Positions 51,312 to 59,787 of a stretch of 64,000 nucleotides of DNA are shown here, one piece after another. How positions within the stretch are numbered: position 1 is the first letter of the stretch; every line of letters starts with the position of its first letter. The notes beneath the pieces were generated by a model that made no database searches, was not told where the DNA came from, and was given only the letters and a program-made list of their open reading frames with translations. Origin of the DNA: Propionibacteriaceae bacterium AM104-82 (lineage in GTDB: Bacteria > Actinomycetota > Actinomycetes > Propionibacteriales > Propionibacteriaceae); assembly GCA_027658995.1 (NCBI GenBank), contig JAQDQK010000018.1:1-64000 (forward strand), given 5' to 3'. The position numbers and the translations under genes were made by a program.

Positions 51312-52460
51312 GTGCATCCCCGACCTGAGACCCGCCGACGCTGGGTAGCCGACGTGCTGCTCGTGATCGCGGTCGTCGCCGTCCTCGTGATGGCGTGGAG
51401 CATCACCCAGACGTTCCGGCTCGAGGGCTTCGAACCCGGGCACAAGCCGTTCGGCGAGGGCCGCCCCCGGATGGTCCCGCTCACCGGGCTCGCCTGGGTC
51501 GCAGTGGGGCTCAGTGCGGGGGGCGTCGCGGCCCGCCGGACGCTCGCCGGCTACCTGGCCGCGCTGGCGGGCGTCGCCGTCTACCTCGTCTCCGGAGGTG
51601 CCCCGTTCGGAGCGGTGTTCGTCGCGGTGGTTGCCTCCATCGGGTTCTTCCTGGTGCACGACCTGCGCACCTCGTGGCCGTGGGCGCTGCTGATCGTGCC
51701 CGCCTTCGCGGCGGTCGCGCCCCTCGACCTCGGCCACTGGTTCATGGTCGTCACGATGCTGGCCTGGACGCTGCTGCCGGTCGGCGCGGCGCTCGCCGTC
51801 CACAACCGCCACGCTGAGCGGGCGAGGCGGCGCCGCGAGGAACTCGAACGGGTGGCGCACGGCGAGCGGTTGCGCCTTGCGCGCGACATCCACGACGTCG
51901 TCGGCCACTCCCTCTCGCTGATCACGCTCCAGTCCGGCGTCGCGCTCAAGGTGCTCGACGACGACCCCGTGCAGGCTCGCGCGAGCCTCGAGGCGATCCG
52001 CACCACGTCCAAGGACGCGCTCGCGGAGGTCCGCCGCACGCTTGGGGTGTTCCGCGACGACGACGCCCCGCTCGCGCCGACCCCCGACCTCGCCGCCATC
52101 GCGACCCTCGTCGAGCAGGTCCGGGCGACCGGGGTTCCTGTCGCGCTGCGCATCGACGGCGGCTCCGCCACGGTCGCACCGAGCGTGCAGGCGGTGGCGC
52201 ACCGGATCGTGCAGGAGTCGCTCACCAACGCCCTGCGGCACGCGCCCGGCTCCGCCGTTGACGTCACGGTGGCACGCCTCGACGACGCGCTGTCGGTCCG
52301 GGTGCACAGCGACGGGCCCGCGACCCAACCCATCGCGATGGGCGGTGGGCTGACCGGCATGCGAGAACGCGTCGACGCGCTGGGCGGCACGCTTGTCCTC
52401 GACGCGGCCGACGACGGATTCACCGTCGACGCACTTCTCCCGGCAGGGGAGGCGGCGTGA
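51312..52460 (+). CDS. NarL-type sensor histidine kinase
   Basis: This 382-residue protein has about five membrane helices (residues about 15-160) and no large extracellular sensor domain. A HisKA_3 phosphoacceptor segment follows (LRLARDIHDVVGHSLSLI). The ATP-binding domain has HRIVQESLTNALRHA (N box) and GGGLTGMRERVDALGG (G boxes). Kinases of this form often sense membrane or cell-wall stress. GTG 51312 removes a non-membrane Arg-rich extension that is possible from 51165. It overlaps the response regulator start. Confidence 0.85.
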   Translation: MHPRPETRRRWVADVLLVIAVVAVLVMAWSITQTFRLEGFEPGHKPFGEGRPRMVPLTGLAWVAVGLSAGGVAARRTLAGYLAALAGVAVYLVSGGAPFGAVFVAVVASIGFFLVHDLRTSWPWALLIVPAFAAVAPLDLGHWFMVVTMLAWTLLPVGAALAVHNRHAERARRRREELERVAHGERLRLARDIHDVVGHSLSLITLQSGVALKVLDDDPVQARASLEAIRTTSKDALAEVRRTLGVFRDDDAPLAPTPDLAAIATLVEQVRATGVPVALRIDGGSATVAPSVQAVAHRIVQESLTNALRHAPGSAVDVTVARLDDALSVRVHSDGPATQPIAMGGGLTGMRERVDALGGTLVLDAADDGFTVDALLPAGEAA

Positions 52461-53116
52461 GCATCCGGGTCGTGATCGCCGACGACCAGCCTCTGGTCAG
52501 GATGGGCCTGAAGGCCCTCATCTCGTCCGAGTCGGACTGCGCGGTCGTCGGCGAGGCTGAGGACGGTCGTCAGGCCGTCGACCTTGCGTCGAGTCTTCGC
52601 CCTGACGTCGTCCTGATGGACATCCGGATGCCGGTGCTCGACGGCCTCGCCGCACTGCGCCTGATCCTCGCCGACCCCGCGTGCGAGGGCGTCCGGGTCG
52701 TGATGCTGACCACCTTCGAGTTGGACGAGTACGTCTTCGCGGCGTTGGAGGCGGGCGCCGCCGGGTTCCTGATCAAGGACGCCGATCCGGACGAGATCCT
52801 GCGTGCCGTCCACGCGGCCGCGGTAGGCGACTCGCTGCTGTCGCCGAGCGTCACCACCCGCGTCATCGGGACCTTCGCGCGCCCGGGCCAGGCGCCGAGG
52901 CCAGGCACCCGCCATCCGAGGCTCGACGAACTGACCGAGCGCGAGCGCGAGGTGCTTGCGCTGGTCGCGGAGGGCCTCAACAACGACGAACTGGCGCAGC
53001 GACTCGTGATCAGCAAGGCCACCGCACGGACCCACGTCGGCAACATCCTGACCAAACTGGGCGCGCGGGATCGCGCCCAACTCGTCGTGATCGCCTACCG
53101 GTCGGGGGTCGTGTGA
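52457..53116 (+). CDS. NarL/LuxR-type response regulator
   Basis: This 219-residue protein has a receiver domain with phosphoacceptor Asp in VVLMDIRMP (about residue 55), conserved acidic pair IADDQ, Thr in VVMLTTF and Lys in FLIKD. A LuxR-type helix-turn-helix follows (LTEREREVLALVAEGLNNDE to ARTHVGNILTKLG). GTG 52457 overlaps the kinase stop by four bases, so it is the kinase's partner. Confidence 0.95.
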   Translation: MSIRVVIADDQPLVRMGLKALISSESDCAVVGEAEDGRQAVDLASSLRPDVVLMDIRMPVLDGLAALRLILADPACEGVRVVMLTTFELDEYVFAALEAGAAGFLIKDADPDEILRAVHAAAVGDSLLSPSVTTRVIGTFARPGQAPRPGTRHPRLDELTEREREVLALVAEGLNNDELAQRLVISKATARTHVGNILTKLGARDRAQLVVIAYRSGVV

Positions 53117-53697
53117 GCGCCGACGTGAGGACGGTCACGGCCGAGGACCTCGCCGCCCTACGCTGCCTCTGGCCAGCCCACGACGTGTGGGACGGACACG
53201 CGGCCAGGGCGGCGACGGGGGAGGTGTCCTTCCTCGCAGCATGGCTCGGTGGCGAGCCCGTCGGCGTGGCGCTGGTCCAGTGGAAGGGGTGCGCCGGGAC
53301 GGCCGCGCGATCGGCGCTTCCCGACGCCGTCGAGATCAACCACCTGCACGTGCGCGACTCTCACCGCGGCCAGGGGATCGGAACCGGGCTGATCGGACAC
53401 GCCGAGCGGTTGGCTTCTTCGCGTGGTGTCGCACGGGTGGTGCTCGCCGTCGAGGACGACAACGACGCCGCCCGCGGCCTGTATCTGCGGCTCGGTTACC
53501 GTCCGACAGGCCTCTTTGACGAGTGCGTCTACAGCTATCGCGACGACCACGGCGTCGAACGCTGGGCGAGCGAGCGCTCCGAGTCGCTGATCAAGGATCT
53601 GGGCTCCGTCTCTTCCCCCGATTCAGGGGGTCGCGCGGGGGTCGGCAATGGCTACCCTGGTACCACCATGACCGGTCGGAGGAATCAAGAGCCGTGA
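53113..53697 (+). CDS. GNAT-family acetyltransferase
   Basis: This 194-residue protein has a GNAT domain with the acetyl-CoA loop HLHVRDSHRGQGIGTGLI (motif A, QGIGTG) and motif B VARVVLAVEDDNDAARGLYLRLGY. A Gly/Ser-rich C-terminal tail of about 35 residues is not part of the fold. It overlaps the response regulator stop by GTGA, so it is co-expressed with the two-component genes. The acceptor is unknown. Confidence 0.82.
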   Translation: MSADVRTVTAEDLAALRCLWPAHDVWDGHAARAATGEVSFLAAWLGGEPVGVALVQWKGCAGTAARSALPDAVEINHLHVRDSHRGQGIGTGLIGHAERLASSRGVARVVLAVEDDNDAARGLYLRLGYRPTGLFDECVYSYRDDHGVERWASERSESLIKDLGSVSSPDSGGRAGVGNGYPGTTMTGRRNQEP

Positions 53698-54605
53698 CGA
53701 CGAAGGTTTCGGGACGCGACGTGTCCAGCCTGCCCGGCTACCGCGACGGGAGACTCCACTCCATCGCGGGACGGCCCCTGACGCTCTTCACCGACTTCGA
53801 CGTCGCCGCCTACACGCGCGACGCGCGCGGAAGGCTCACCGTCGCCAAGGCGAAGGTCGCGGGCATCGAGGGCGACGTCCGTGACGACCTCGCATTCCTG
53901 TGGCGGATCGACAGCGCCGCCCTCTCCGAGACCCGCGCCCTGCTCGCCAGTTGGACGGGCAACGAGGGGCGCATCACCGCCTTCGTCGCGACCTGGGCCT
54001 ATGAGCGGCTGTGGCTCGCCTACGGCGTCCGCGACCTGCTCACGGCACACGGGGAGACCCTCCCCGAGCCGTTCGAACGAGCAAGGCCGAGCGTCAGGGC
54101 GCGTGCCTGGTACGACGAACGCGTCCTACCGATCGTGGTGCCTGTGTGGACCGCGCTGGTCGGCGAGTCGGTCGCGGCGGGCCAGATGGCAAGGCTCGCC
54201 GTCCAGGAGGCCGCCATGCAGGCCGCCTACCGCGCGCTGCTGCCCCGCCTGAGCGGCGAGGCGCACCGAGTGCTGCAGGAGGTCGTCGAGCGACGCGACC
54301 AGATCGTCCGGTTCTTCCGGATGGAGGCCTCCGCGCGGATCACCCGGTCGCCGCAGGAGGCGCGGATGGCGCGCTGGCACCTGCAGTCGCGATGGCGTCC
54401 GTTCCGCGTCGTCGGCGTGGCCGACCCCGACGAGGACCGCGCGCTCGCGTCGATCTTCCGCACCCCTGAGGATCAGAGGATGCTCGAGTCGGCCGACGCC
54501 GACCTTCGGCGCCTCCTGAAGGAGCGCCCTACGCCGTTCTGGGGAGCGCCCTCCCCGACCCCTGGATTCCTGGCGAGAAAGGAACGCCATGGCGTTCGAC
54601 CTTGA
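53694..54605 (+). CDS. All-helical protein paired with a diiron protein
   Basis: This 303-residue protein is not recognised by family. After a short beta-like N-terminus it is predicted helical by pattern (ITAFVATWAYERLWLAYGVR, GQMARLAVQEAAMQAAYRAL, LQEVVERRDQIVRFFRMEA). Its layout resembles a ferritin-like four-helix bundle, but the ExxH iron motifs are absent. CGGAGG precedes GTG 53694. It overlaps the true diiron gene by 17 bases, so the two products may work together; a catalytically dead paralogue of the partner is possible. Confidence 0.5.
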   Translation: MTTKVSGRDVSSLPGYRDGRLHSIAGRPLTLFTDFDVAAYTRDARGRLTVAKAKVAGIEGDVRDDLAFLWRIDSAALSETRALLASWTGNEGRITAFVATWAYERLWLAYGVRDLLTAHGETLPEPFERARPSVRARAWYDERVLPIVVPVWTALVGESVAAGQMARLAVQEAAMQAAYRALLPRLSGEAHRVLQEVVERRDQIVRFFRMEASARITRSPQEARMARWHLQSRWRPFRVVGVADPDEDRALASIFRTPEDQRMLESADADLRRLLKERPTPFWGAPSPTPGFLARKERHGVRP

Positions 54606-55377
54606 GAAGTACGCCGAGACGTCCGACCGCGTCCGCTGGGAGGACCTGGACCTCGACATCTTCGACGACCAACCCCTCGACCAGGAGACCCTCCGGTCGC
54701 TGAGGTACATGTGCGACGTCGAATACCACACGTCGTGCTACCTGCGGGACCTGCTCGTCACCAGGTCGCACCGCGAGGACGAGGCACGCGGCTTCATGAC
54801 GACGTGGAACCGTGAGGAGTTCTGGCACGGCGAGGCGCTGTCGGCGGTGTTGAAGAAGCACGGCATCGTCGTCGACTACGACGAACTGAAGGCGAAGCGG
54901 ATCAAGCTCGGCTGGCAGTTGGCGATGGGCCCGGTGAAGCAGGCGACCGGGTCGAACCTCGTCGGGGACGACTTCATCGCCGTCCACATGACGTGGGGTG
55001 CTGCCAACGAGTTGTCGGCCGTGGCGGCCTACCGGCGGATGGCGGACATGCAGCACCACCCCGTCCTGTCGCCGCTGCTTGAGCGGATCGCCAAGCAGGA
55101 GACGAGGCACGTCGCGTTCTACACGACGCAGGCGCGGGCCAAGCTGGAGAACTCGACGAGGGCGCAGAAGCTCGTCCGGTTCGTGATGACGAAGGTGTGG
55201 AACCCTGTCGGCTCGGGGATCATGGATGACGGCGAGATCAAGCACGTGATGCGCCACCTGTTCGAGGACCACGGCGAGGAGTTGGACAAGCTCGACCAGC
55301 GGGTCCAGAAGTTCCCCGGCCTTGAGGGCATCACGATCTTCCGGTCGGCGTTCGAGAAGATCGGCGTCCGCCTCTAG
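54589..55377 (+). CDS. Ferritin-like diiron protein (acyl-ACP desaturase-like)
   Basis: This 262-residue protein is helical with two ExxH iron-binding motifs: NREEFWHGEAL (about residue 78) and KQETRHVAFY (about residue 168). Additional Glu residues are in DVEYHTSCYL and GAANELSAVAAY. This spacing resembles plant-type acyl-ACP desaturase-like and other diiron oxygenases. The substrate is unknown and no ferredoxin is adjacent. ATG 54589 is preceded by AAAGGAACG and overlaps the preceding gene. Confidence 0.75.
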   Translation: MAFDLEKYAETSDRVRWEDLDLDIFDDQPLDQETLRSLRYMCDVEYHTSCYLRDLLVTRSHREDEARGFMTTWNREEFWHGEALSAVLKKHGIVVDYDELKAKRIKLGWQLAMGPVKQATGSNLVGDDFIAVHMTWGAANELSAVAAYRRMADMQHHPVLSPLLERIAKQETRHVAFYTTQARAKLENSTRAQKLVRFVMTKVWNPVGSGIMDDGEIKHVMRHLFEDHGEELDKLDQRVQKFPGLEGITIFRSAFEKIGVRL

Positions 55378-55437
55378 GTGTCCTGACCTGCTCGCTTGAG
55401 TGGCAAACGTTGGGCCGAGTCGGCCGGATGGCGCCGG

Positions 55438-56264
55438 TCAACTCTCGGCATGAAATCCCGGCTGACCCGCATAGTCCCGCTCGCGTTGATCGAGGACCAT
55501 GCGGATCTGGTCGGCGGCGCCTTCGCCGAGGACCAGTCGCAGGGGCCCTTCCTCCGCGTTCACGTGGGCAAGGATCGCCTCGGCTATGGCCTCCGGAGAC
55601 GAGCCGCCTCCTGTGGCCCCCGGCTCGCTCGGCCACGGCACGACGGAGGTTCCGAAGAGCCGCTGGCGTAACTCGTCGTAGTCGGGAAGTGGGGCACTGA
55701 ACTGCATCCCCGAGTCGCCCACTGGGTATCCATGGCGCCGATCTCGACGAGGGTTGCTCGCACGCCCATCGACCTGACCTCGCCTGCCAGGGACTCGGTG
55801 AAGGCCTCAAGACCCCACTTTGCGGCGTTGTAGAGACCCAGCATCGCCATGGCGCCTACCCCGCCGGTCGAGGAGATCTGGACGATGTGGCCGCTGCCCT
55901 GAGCGCGCATCAGCGGGAGCACAGCCTGTGTGAGCCACAAGGGCCCCAAGAGGTCGACGTCAAGGATCGCCCTCGCCTGCTCCTCGCTGACCTCCTCGAC
56001 GGCGCCAACGAGGCCGTAGCCCGCGTTGTTCACCAGGACGTCGAGACTGCCTGCGGCCTCGTGAGCTTCCTCGACGGCTCGCCGGCACTCACCCCGGTCG
56101 GCCGGGTCCAGGCGCAACACGGTCAGCGACGGGTGCTGCACAGGCAGCCCACCTTGGCGGCTCGTGGCCACGACACGATGGCCTGCGGCCAGCACCCGCT
56201 GAGTCAATGCAAGGCCGAGACCACTGCCTGCGCCGGTGATGAGCCAGGTGTTCGCTGTCCTCAT
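55438..56264 (-). pseudogene. Short-chain dehydrogenase, frameshifted
   Basis: From ATG 56264 the frame encodes a classical SDR: WLITGAGSGLGLAL (TGxxxGxG), LVNNAGYGLVG (NNAG) and LYNAAKWGLEAF (YxxxK). The ending GAMDTQWATRG then runs out of the family pattern near 55717. The expected C-terminus (DSGMQFSAPLPDYDELRQR onward to 55438) is in another frame. A single missing G after GCG (restoring TQWADSGMQ) would join the two. Either the gene is freshly dead or the base was lost in sequencing. It is divergent from a TetR gene with the same kind of lesion. Confidence 0.78.
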
Positions 56265-56281
56265 GGCCTCATTCAACCACC

Positions 56282-56304
56282 AAACGAGACGCATCGTCTC
56301 GTTT
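56282..56304. promoter_or_regulatory. Perfect TetR operator between divergent genes
   Basis: AAACGAGACG (56282-56291) is the exact inverted complement of 56295-56304, with CAT at the centre. It is followed by a -10 box TATACT (56306-56311) for the tetR gene and lies 17 bases from the SDR start. Confidence 0.75.
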
Positions 56305-56317
56305 CTATACTGAGGGC

Positions 56318-56844
56318 ATGGCCCGCCCTACTACCGCCGCGCGCGTGTTCGCGGCCGTCCTGCATCTCGCCGAGCGTGGCGGGCCGAACTCCCTGACCAT
56401 GCAAGGCATCGCCGCCGAACCGGTGTCGGCAAGCAGACGCTCTACCGCACCTGGCCCTCGATCCATGCACTCCTGTTCGACGCCCTGGCAGCGGAATCGG
56501 CTGCGGCTGAACCCCTCGTCAGCCACCCGGACCTGTTTGAGGCCATGAAGGCAACCAGGACCGAACTCGCGTCAGAGCCGCGGGCCTCATTGCTGCGGAT
56601 GTTGGCCGCTGCGATCCAGAGCGACGAGGCGATCGCCCATCAGTTCCACACCGCGCTGTTTCAGCCCCAGCGGCAGCAGTTCGCCCACCTGGTCGCTGCA
56701 GACGGCTTCGCCAATCCAGAACACGCCACAGAGCTACTTCTAGCCCCTCTCCTCACCCGATGGTTCCTCCGGCTGCCGCCTCTCAGTGACGGCGAACTGG
56801 CGGACCACATCCAAACCGTGCGACGCCTTGAGCAGCCAGATTGA
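56318..56844 (+). pseudogene. TetR-family regulator, frameshifted
   Basis: ATG 56318 starts a TetR DNA-binding domain (ARVFAAVLHLAERGGPNSLT, MQGIAAE) that leaves the correct frame near 56421. The rest continues in the next frame as GVGKQTLYRTWPSIHALLFD, then ELASEPRASLLRMLAAAIQS, to a stop at 56844. Adding one G (GAA-GCC-GGT) restores AAEAGVGKQTLYR, the canonical recognition helix. The C-terminal domain is otherwise complete. It would have regulated the divergent SDR gene through the operator between them. Confidence 0.78.
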
Positions 56845-56896
56845 TCAACGTGTCTGGTCCCGCTGCCCCTGGGTCAGGCGTCGTGGCTGAGGCGCG

Positions 56897-57580
56897 CTAC
56901 GCGGCCGGGCGACCGACGGAGACCAGGCCAGGGAGCGCGTCCATCGAGTCGAAGACGGCCGCCGCGCCGAGTGCCGTCAGCTCGTCGGGGGAGAGGTAGG
57001 TCGGTTCCCCGGGGGCGTAGCCGAACACGGTCGCACCCGCCGCGACACCGGCGCGCACGCCGGACGACGAGTCCTCGACGACCGCCGTCGTCGTCGGGTC
57101 GATCCCCATCGCCGAGGCCGCAGCCAGGTACACGTCGGGCGCAGGCTTGGAGCGCGGCAGTTCCATGCCGCTGAAGACGCGGTCGCCGAAGACGTCGGTC
57201 AGCCCCGCCATCGCCAACTGCATGTCGATCTTGCCGCGGTCCGCCCCGGACACGCACGCCACCGGGAGGCGTTCCGCGATGCTCCTGACGGCGTCGACGG
57301 CGCCCGCGACGGGCTCCAGCCGGGCGACCAGGGCGGCGTTGCGTCGCTCCCGGAAGCCGAGGATCCAGTCATGGTCGATGCGGTAACCCGTGTGCTCGTG
57401 GATGATCTCCCACTCGTCGATGAACGACTTGCCCACGAAGTGACGGATGCAGTCGTCCTCGGAGATCTCCCAACCGAGTTCGTGCAGCATGTCGCGCAGC
57501 ACCGAGTTGGTGATGGGTTCCGAGTTCACCAGGATCCCGTCGCAGTCGAACAGGACGGCCGAAAACCCAGTGATGCTCAT
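56897..57580 (-). CDS. HAD-superfamily phosphatase/phosphomutase
   Basis: This 227-residue protein has the HAD core with motif I LFDCDGILVNSE (Asp nucleophile and Asp+2), motif II VACVSGADRG, motif III Lys in RSKPAPDVYL and motif IV VVEDSSSGVRAG. An alpha-helical type-1 cap lies between residues about 20 and 80. It resembles beta-phosphoglucomutase and sugar-phosphate phosphatases. A -10-like TAGGGT on the minus strand at 57594-57589 is eight bases before the start. Confidence 0.87.
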   Translation of the reverse strand: MSITGFSAVLFDCDGILVNSEPITNSVLRDMLHELGWEISEDDCIRHFVGKSFIDEWEIIHEHTGYRIDHDWILGFRERRNAALVARLEPVAGAVDAVRSIAERLPVACVSGADRGKIDMQLAMAGLTDVFGDRVFSGMELPRSKPAPDVYLAAASAMGIDPTTTAVVEDSSSGVRAGVAAGATVFGYAPGEPTYLSPDELTALGAAAVFDSMDALPGLVSVGRPAA

Positions 57581-57630
57581 GCCTCAGCACCCTAACCGCG
57601 TCTCGGCGATCCGCCGAAACGAACGTCAGG

Positions 57631-58227
57631 TCAGCCGGTCGGATGCTCGGATGAGGAGGGCCGGTCGATGAGCCGCCTGAGGAGTGCGTCGTGGCCGCCG
57701 TCGAACCTGGTCGCGAAGACTGCGGCCGTCTCGGCGTCGTGCAGTCGCGCGAACGTCACATCGTCAAGGTCTTCGTCGTAGGCGTCGGCAGCGTGCAGCC
57801 AGACCCACAGCTCGCCACCATCGACGCGCCGCAGTTCGCCGGCCCCGCGCATGATCTGCAACGCGCGCACGATGCGGTCGACATAGTCGACGCGCAGCGC
57901 CTCGTACGCGGGCGGGTAGTCATCGTCTCCGTCGTCGCGGGGGAGGGACTCGACGAGTTCCCAGATCGCGCTCGTGACACGACCGGGCGGGGTGTCGGTC
58001 GGGTCTTCGGCGCTCAGCGGCCACTCGGAGGGCAACCAGGCGATCTCCCCAGAGTCGTCGAGCTCGGCGAGCCACTGGGTGTCGGCACCGGCGATGAAGA
58101 AGCCCGTGAGGTCCTCGACGAGCCCGCACGCGACGAGGGCCAGCGTGGGTTCGGCCGAGCGCAGTTGCGTGACGCCCGCACGGAGGGTGGTGAGGATGGC
58201 ATCGTCGAGGCGGGTGAAGTCGGTCAC
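57631..58227 (-). CDS. DUF4303-like protein
   Basis: This 198-residue acidic protein starts VTDFTRLDDAILTTLRAGVT. LRSAEPTLALVACGLVEDLTG, TQWLAELDDSGEIAWLPSEWPL and FARLHDAETAAVFATRFDGG recall DUF4303 proteins, which sit in toxin-immunity and SMI1-like contexts but have no known activity. GTG 58227 is favoured; a longer frame upstream is unlike the family. The mRNA may be leaderless. Confidence 0.55.
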   Translation of the reverse strand: MTDFTRLDDAILTTLRAGVTQLRSAEPTLALVACGLVEDLTGFFIAGADTQWLAELDDSGEIAWLPSEWPLSAEDPTDTPPGRVTSAIWELVESLPRDDGDDDYPPAYEALRVDYVDRIVRALQIMRGAGELRRVDGGELWVWLHAADAYDEDLDDVTFARLHDAETAAVFATRFDGGHDALLRRLIDRPSSSEHPTG

Positions 58228-58449
58228 ACCGCAAAGGTAGGCGACGAGGTGTGCACCGGTCGGTCTGGAGAGCCCCCGGGTCGCTGTGGGTTTCGGGGAC
58301 CCAGTTCGAAGGGCGATCAACGCCCAGGTTTGTTGGGTCCGACGTCGTGCCCCGAGCGTGCCGCGGGAGGGACGGGCGGCTATCTGCGGGAGGGGGTAGT
58401 GTGCTCGGAATCATTGACGTCAGGTGAAGAGGCCAGAAAGGCGTGATCC

Positions 58450-59487
58450 GTGACGACCCGTCCCAGCCCGGAGGATGAGCGGCTCGCGCCGATCGGGCGG
58501 CCCCGCTCCCGCGACGTCAACGCGGCCGGGCACCGTCGGCTCCTGATGCAGGTCGCCAAGGCCTTCCACATCGAGGGCAAGTCCAAGATCCAGGTCGCCG
58601 ACGAACTCGGCATCTCCCGGTTCAAGGTCGCCCGCTATCTCGACGAGGCCCGCGAACTGGGGATCGTCTCCATCACCGTCAACAGCGACCTGCCGCTGCC
58701 GGAACTGTCCGAGCGGCTCGCCGAACACCTCGGGCTGCGTCGCGCCCGGGTCGTCGAGGTCTACGGCGAGATCGAGAACGTGCGGGCCGCCGTCGGGCGC
58801 GCCACCGGCACGGTCCTGCAGGAGCAACTCGACGACGGTGAGGTCCTCGGCATCGGATGGGGTCGCACCCTCAACACCATGTTCGACGACCTCGAGCATC
58901 TGCCGCTCGTCGAGATCGTCCAGCTTTCGGGCAAGTTCGGCGGCGACGTCAACAACTCCGCTGCGACCCTCACCCGCCGCACCATGGCGCTGACGGGAGG
59001 CGCGGCGCGGGTGATCCGGGCGCCCTTCTTCATCGACGACGCGCGCCAGGCCGTCGCGGTGCGCAGGCACCCGAACGTCGCCTCGGTCGTTGCCGACTTC
59101 GACCGCCTCACCACCGCCGTCGTCGGGATCGGTGCCGTCGTGCCGACCCCCATCTCGATCGCCTACTCCGCCGTGCCCGACCGGGTCATCGAGCGCGTCG
59201 TCCGGTCCGGCGCCGTCGGCGAGGTGCAAGGCTCGCTGTTCGCCGCCGACGGGCACACCGTCGACACGAACCTGTGGCGTCACACCGTCAACATCACCCC
59301 TCGCCAGTTGGCCAGGATCGGACGGGTGATCGCGGCCGCTGCCGACCCGTTGAAGGCGCAGGCCGTCAGGTCGGTGTGCCGCTCCGGGATCCTGACGGAC
59401 CTGGTCGTCGACGTCGAACTCGCCTCCGCGCTGCTCGACCTCCCGCCCGTGACCGCATTCCACCACTCGGAGCGCGCCGGCGACTGA
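58450..59487 (+). CDS. SorC-family sugar-responsive regulator
   Basis: This 345-residue protein has an N-terminal helix-turn-helix (KSKIQVADELGISRFKVARYL, about residues 44-64) and a C-terminal SorC effector domain (DDGEVLGIGWGRTLNTMFDD, VEIVQLSGKFGGD, DRLTTAVVGIGAVVPTP, PRQLARIGRVIAAAADP). SorC/DeoR-type regulators sense phosphorylated sugars or polyols. It is followed by an intergenic region rich in inverted repeats and an ABC importer operon it probably controls. The start is GTG 58450. Confidence 0.9.
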   Translation: MTTRPSPEDERLAPIGRPRSRDVNAAGHRRLLMQVAKAFHIEGKSKIQVADELGISRFKVARYLDEARELGIVSITVNSDLPLPELSERLAEHLGLRRARVVEVYGEIENVRAAVGRATGTVLQEQLDDGEVLGIGWGRTLNTMFDDLEHLPLVEIVQLSGKFGGDVNNSAATLTRRTMALTGGAARVIRAPFFIDDARQAVAVRRHPNVASVVADFDRLTTAVVGIGAVVPTPISIAYSAVPDRVIERVVRSGAVGEVQGSLFAADGHTVDTNLWRHTVNITPRQLARIGRVIAAAADPLKAQAVRSVCRSGILTDLVVDVELASALLDLPPVTAFHHSERAGD

Positions 59488-59495
59488 ACCGCGTG

Positions 59496-59517
59496 CCGGA
59501 CCCCTCCTGCGGTCCGG
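59496..59517 (+). terminator. Hairpin after the SorC gene
   Basis: CCGGACC (59496-59502) pairs with GGTCCGG (59511-59517) over an eight-base loop, nine bases after the stop codon. Confidence 0.5.
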
Positions 59518-59539
59518 GTGAGCCGTCGCGGGCCCGAAC

Positions 59540-59619
59540 TTGAGCATGTTTGGTAACTCGATGCGGATTTGATCGTGCATATGTGCCGCGAACGGCAACG
59601 AGCAACCAAACATGCTCAA
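59540..59619. promoter_or_regulatory. Long-range inverted repeat, candidate SorC operators
   Basis: TTGAGCATGTTTGGT (59540-59554) and ACCAAACATGCTCAA (59605-59619) are perfect 15-base inverted repeats separated by 50 bases. Each carries the half-site TGAGCA. The spacing is close to five helical turns, which suits a tetrameric SorC regulator bridging two sites by a DNA loop. Confidence 0.6.
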
Positions 59620-59663
59620 CACAGACCCTCACCGAGCGCCCTTCCCCGTTACCAATTAGTTAT

Positions 59664-59677
59664 TGCTCAGATGAGCA
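59664..59677. promoter_or_regulatory. Compact dyad with the same half-site
   Basis: TGCTCA, GA and TGAGCA form a perfect palindrome. The half-site is the one in the flanking long repeats, and it lies nearer the operon start. Confidence 0.5.
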
Positions 59678-59787
59678 GCAAGCGCAACTAGCCAATGAGG
59701 AGGCCTCCGATCGACGCGTACTGTCGTCGAACGTCGGGCAGGACGAACTGCCCCATTCATCAAACCGAAGACCAAGGAGGGTCACCC

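Noticed and set aside
59540..59677. Possible CRISPR-like or transposon repeats
   Set aside because: Only two inverted 15-mers and one short palindrome exist, without regular spacers or a flanking gene of either system; regulatory sites fit better.
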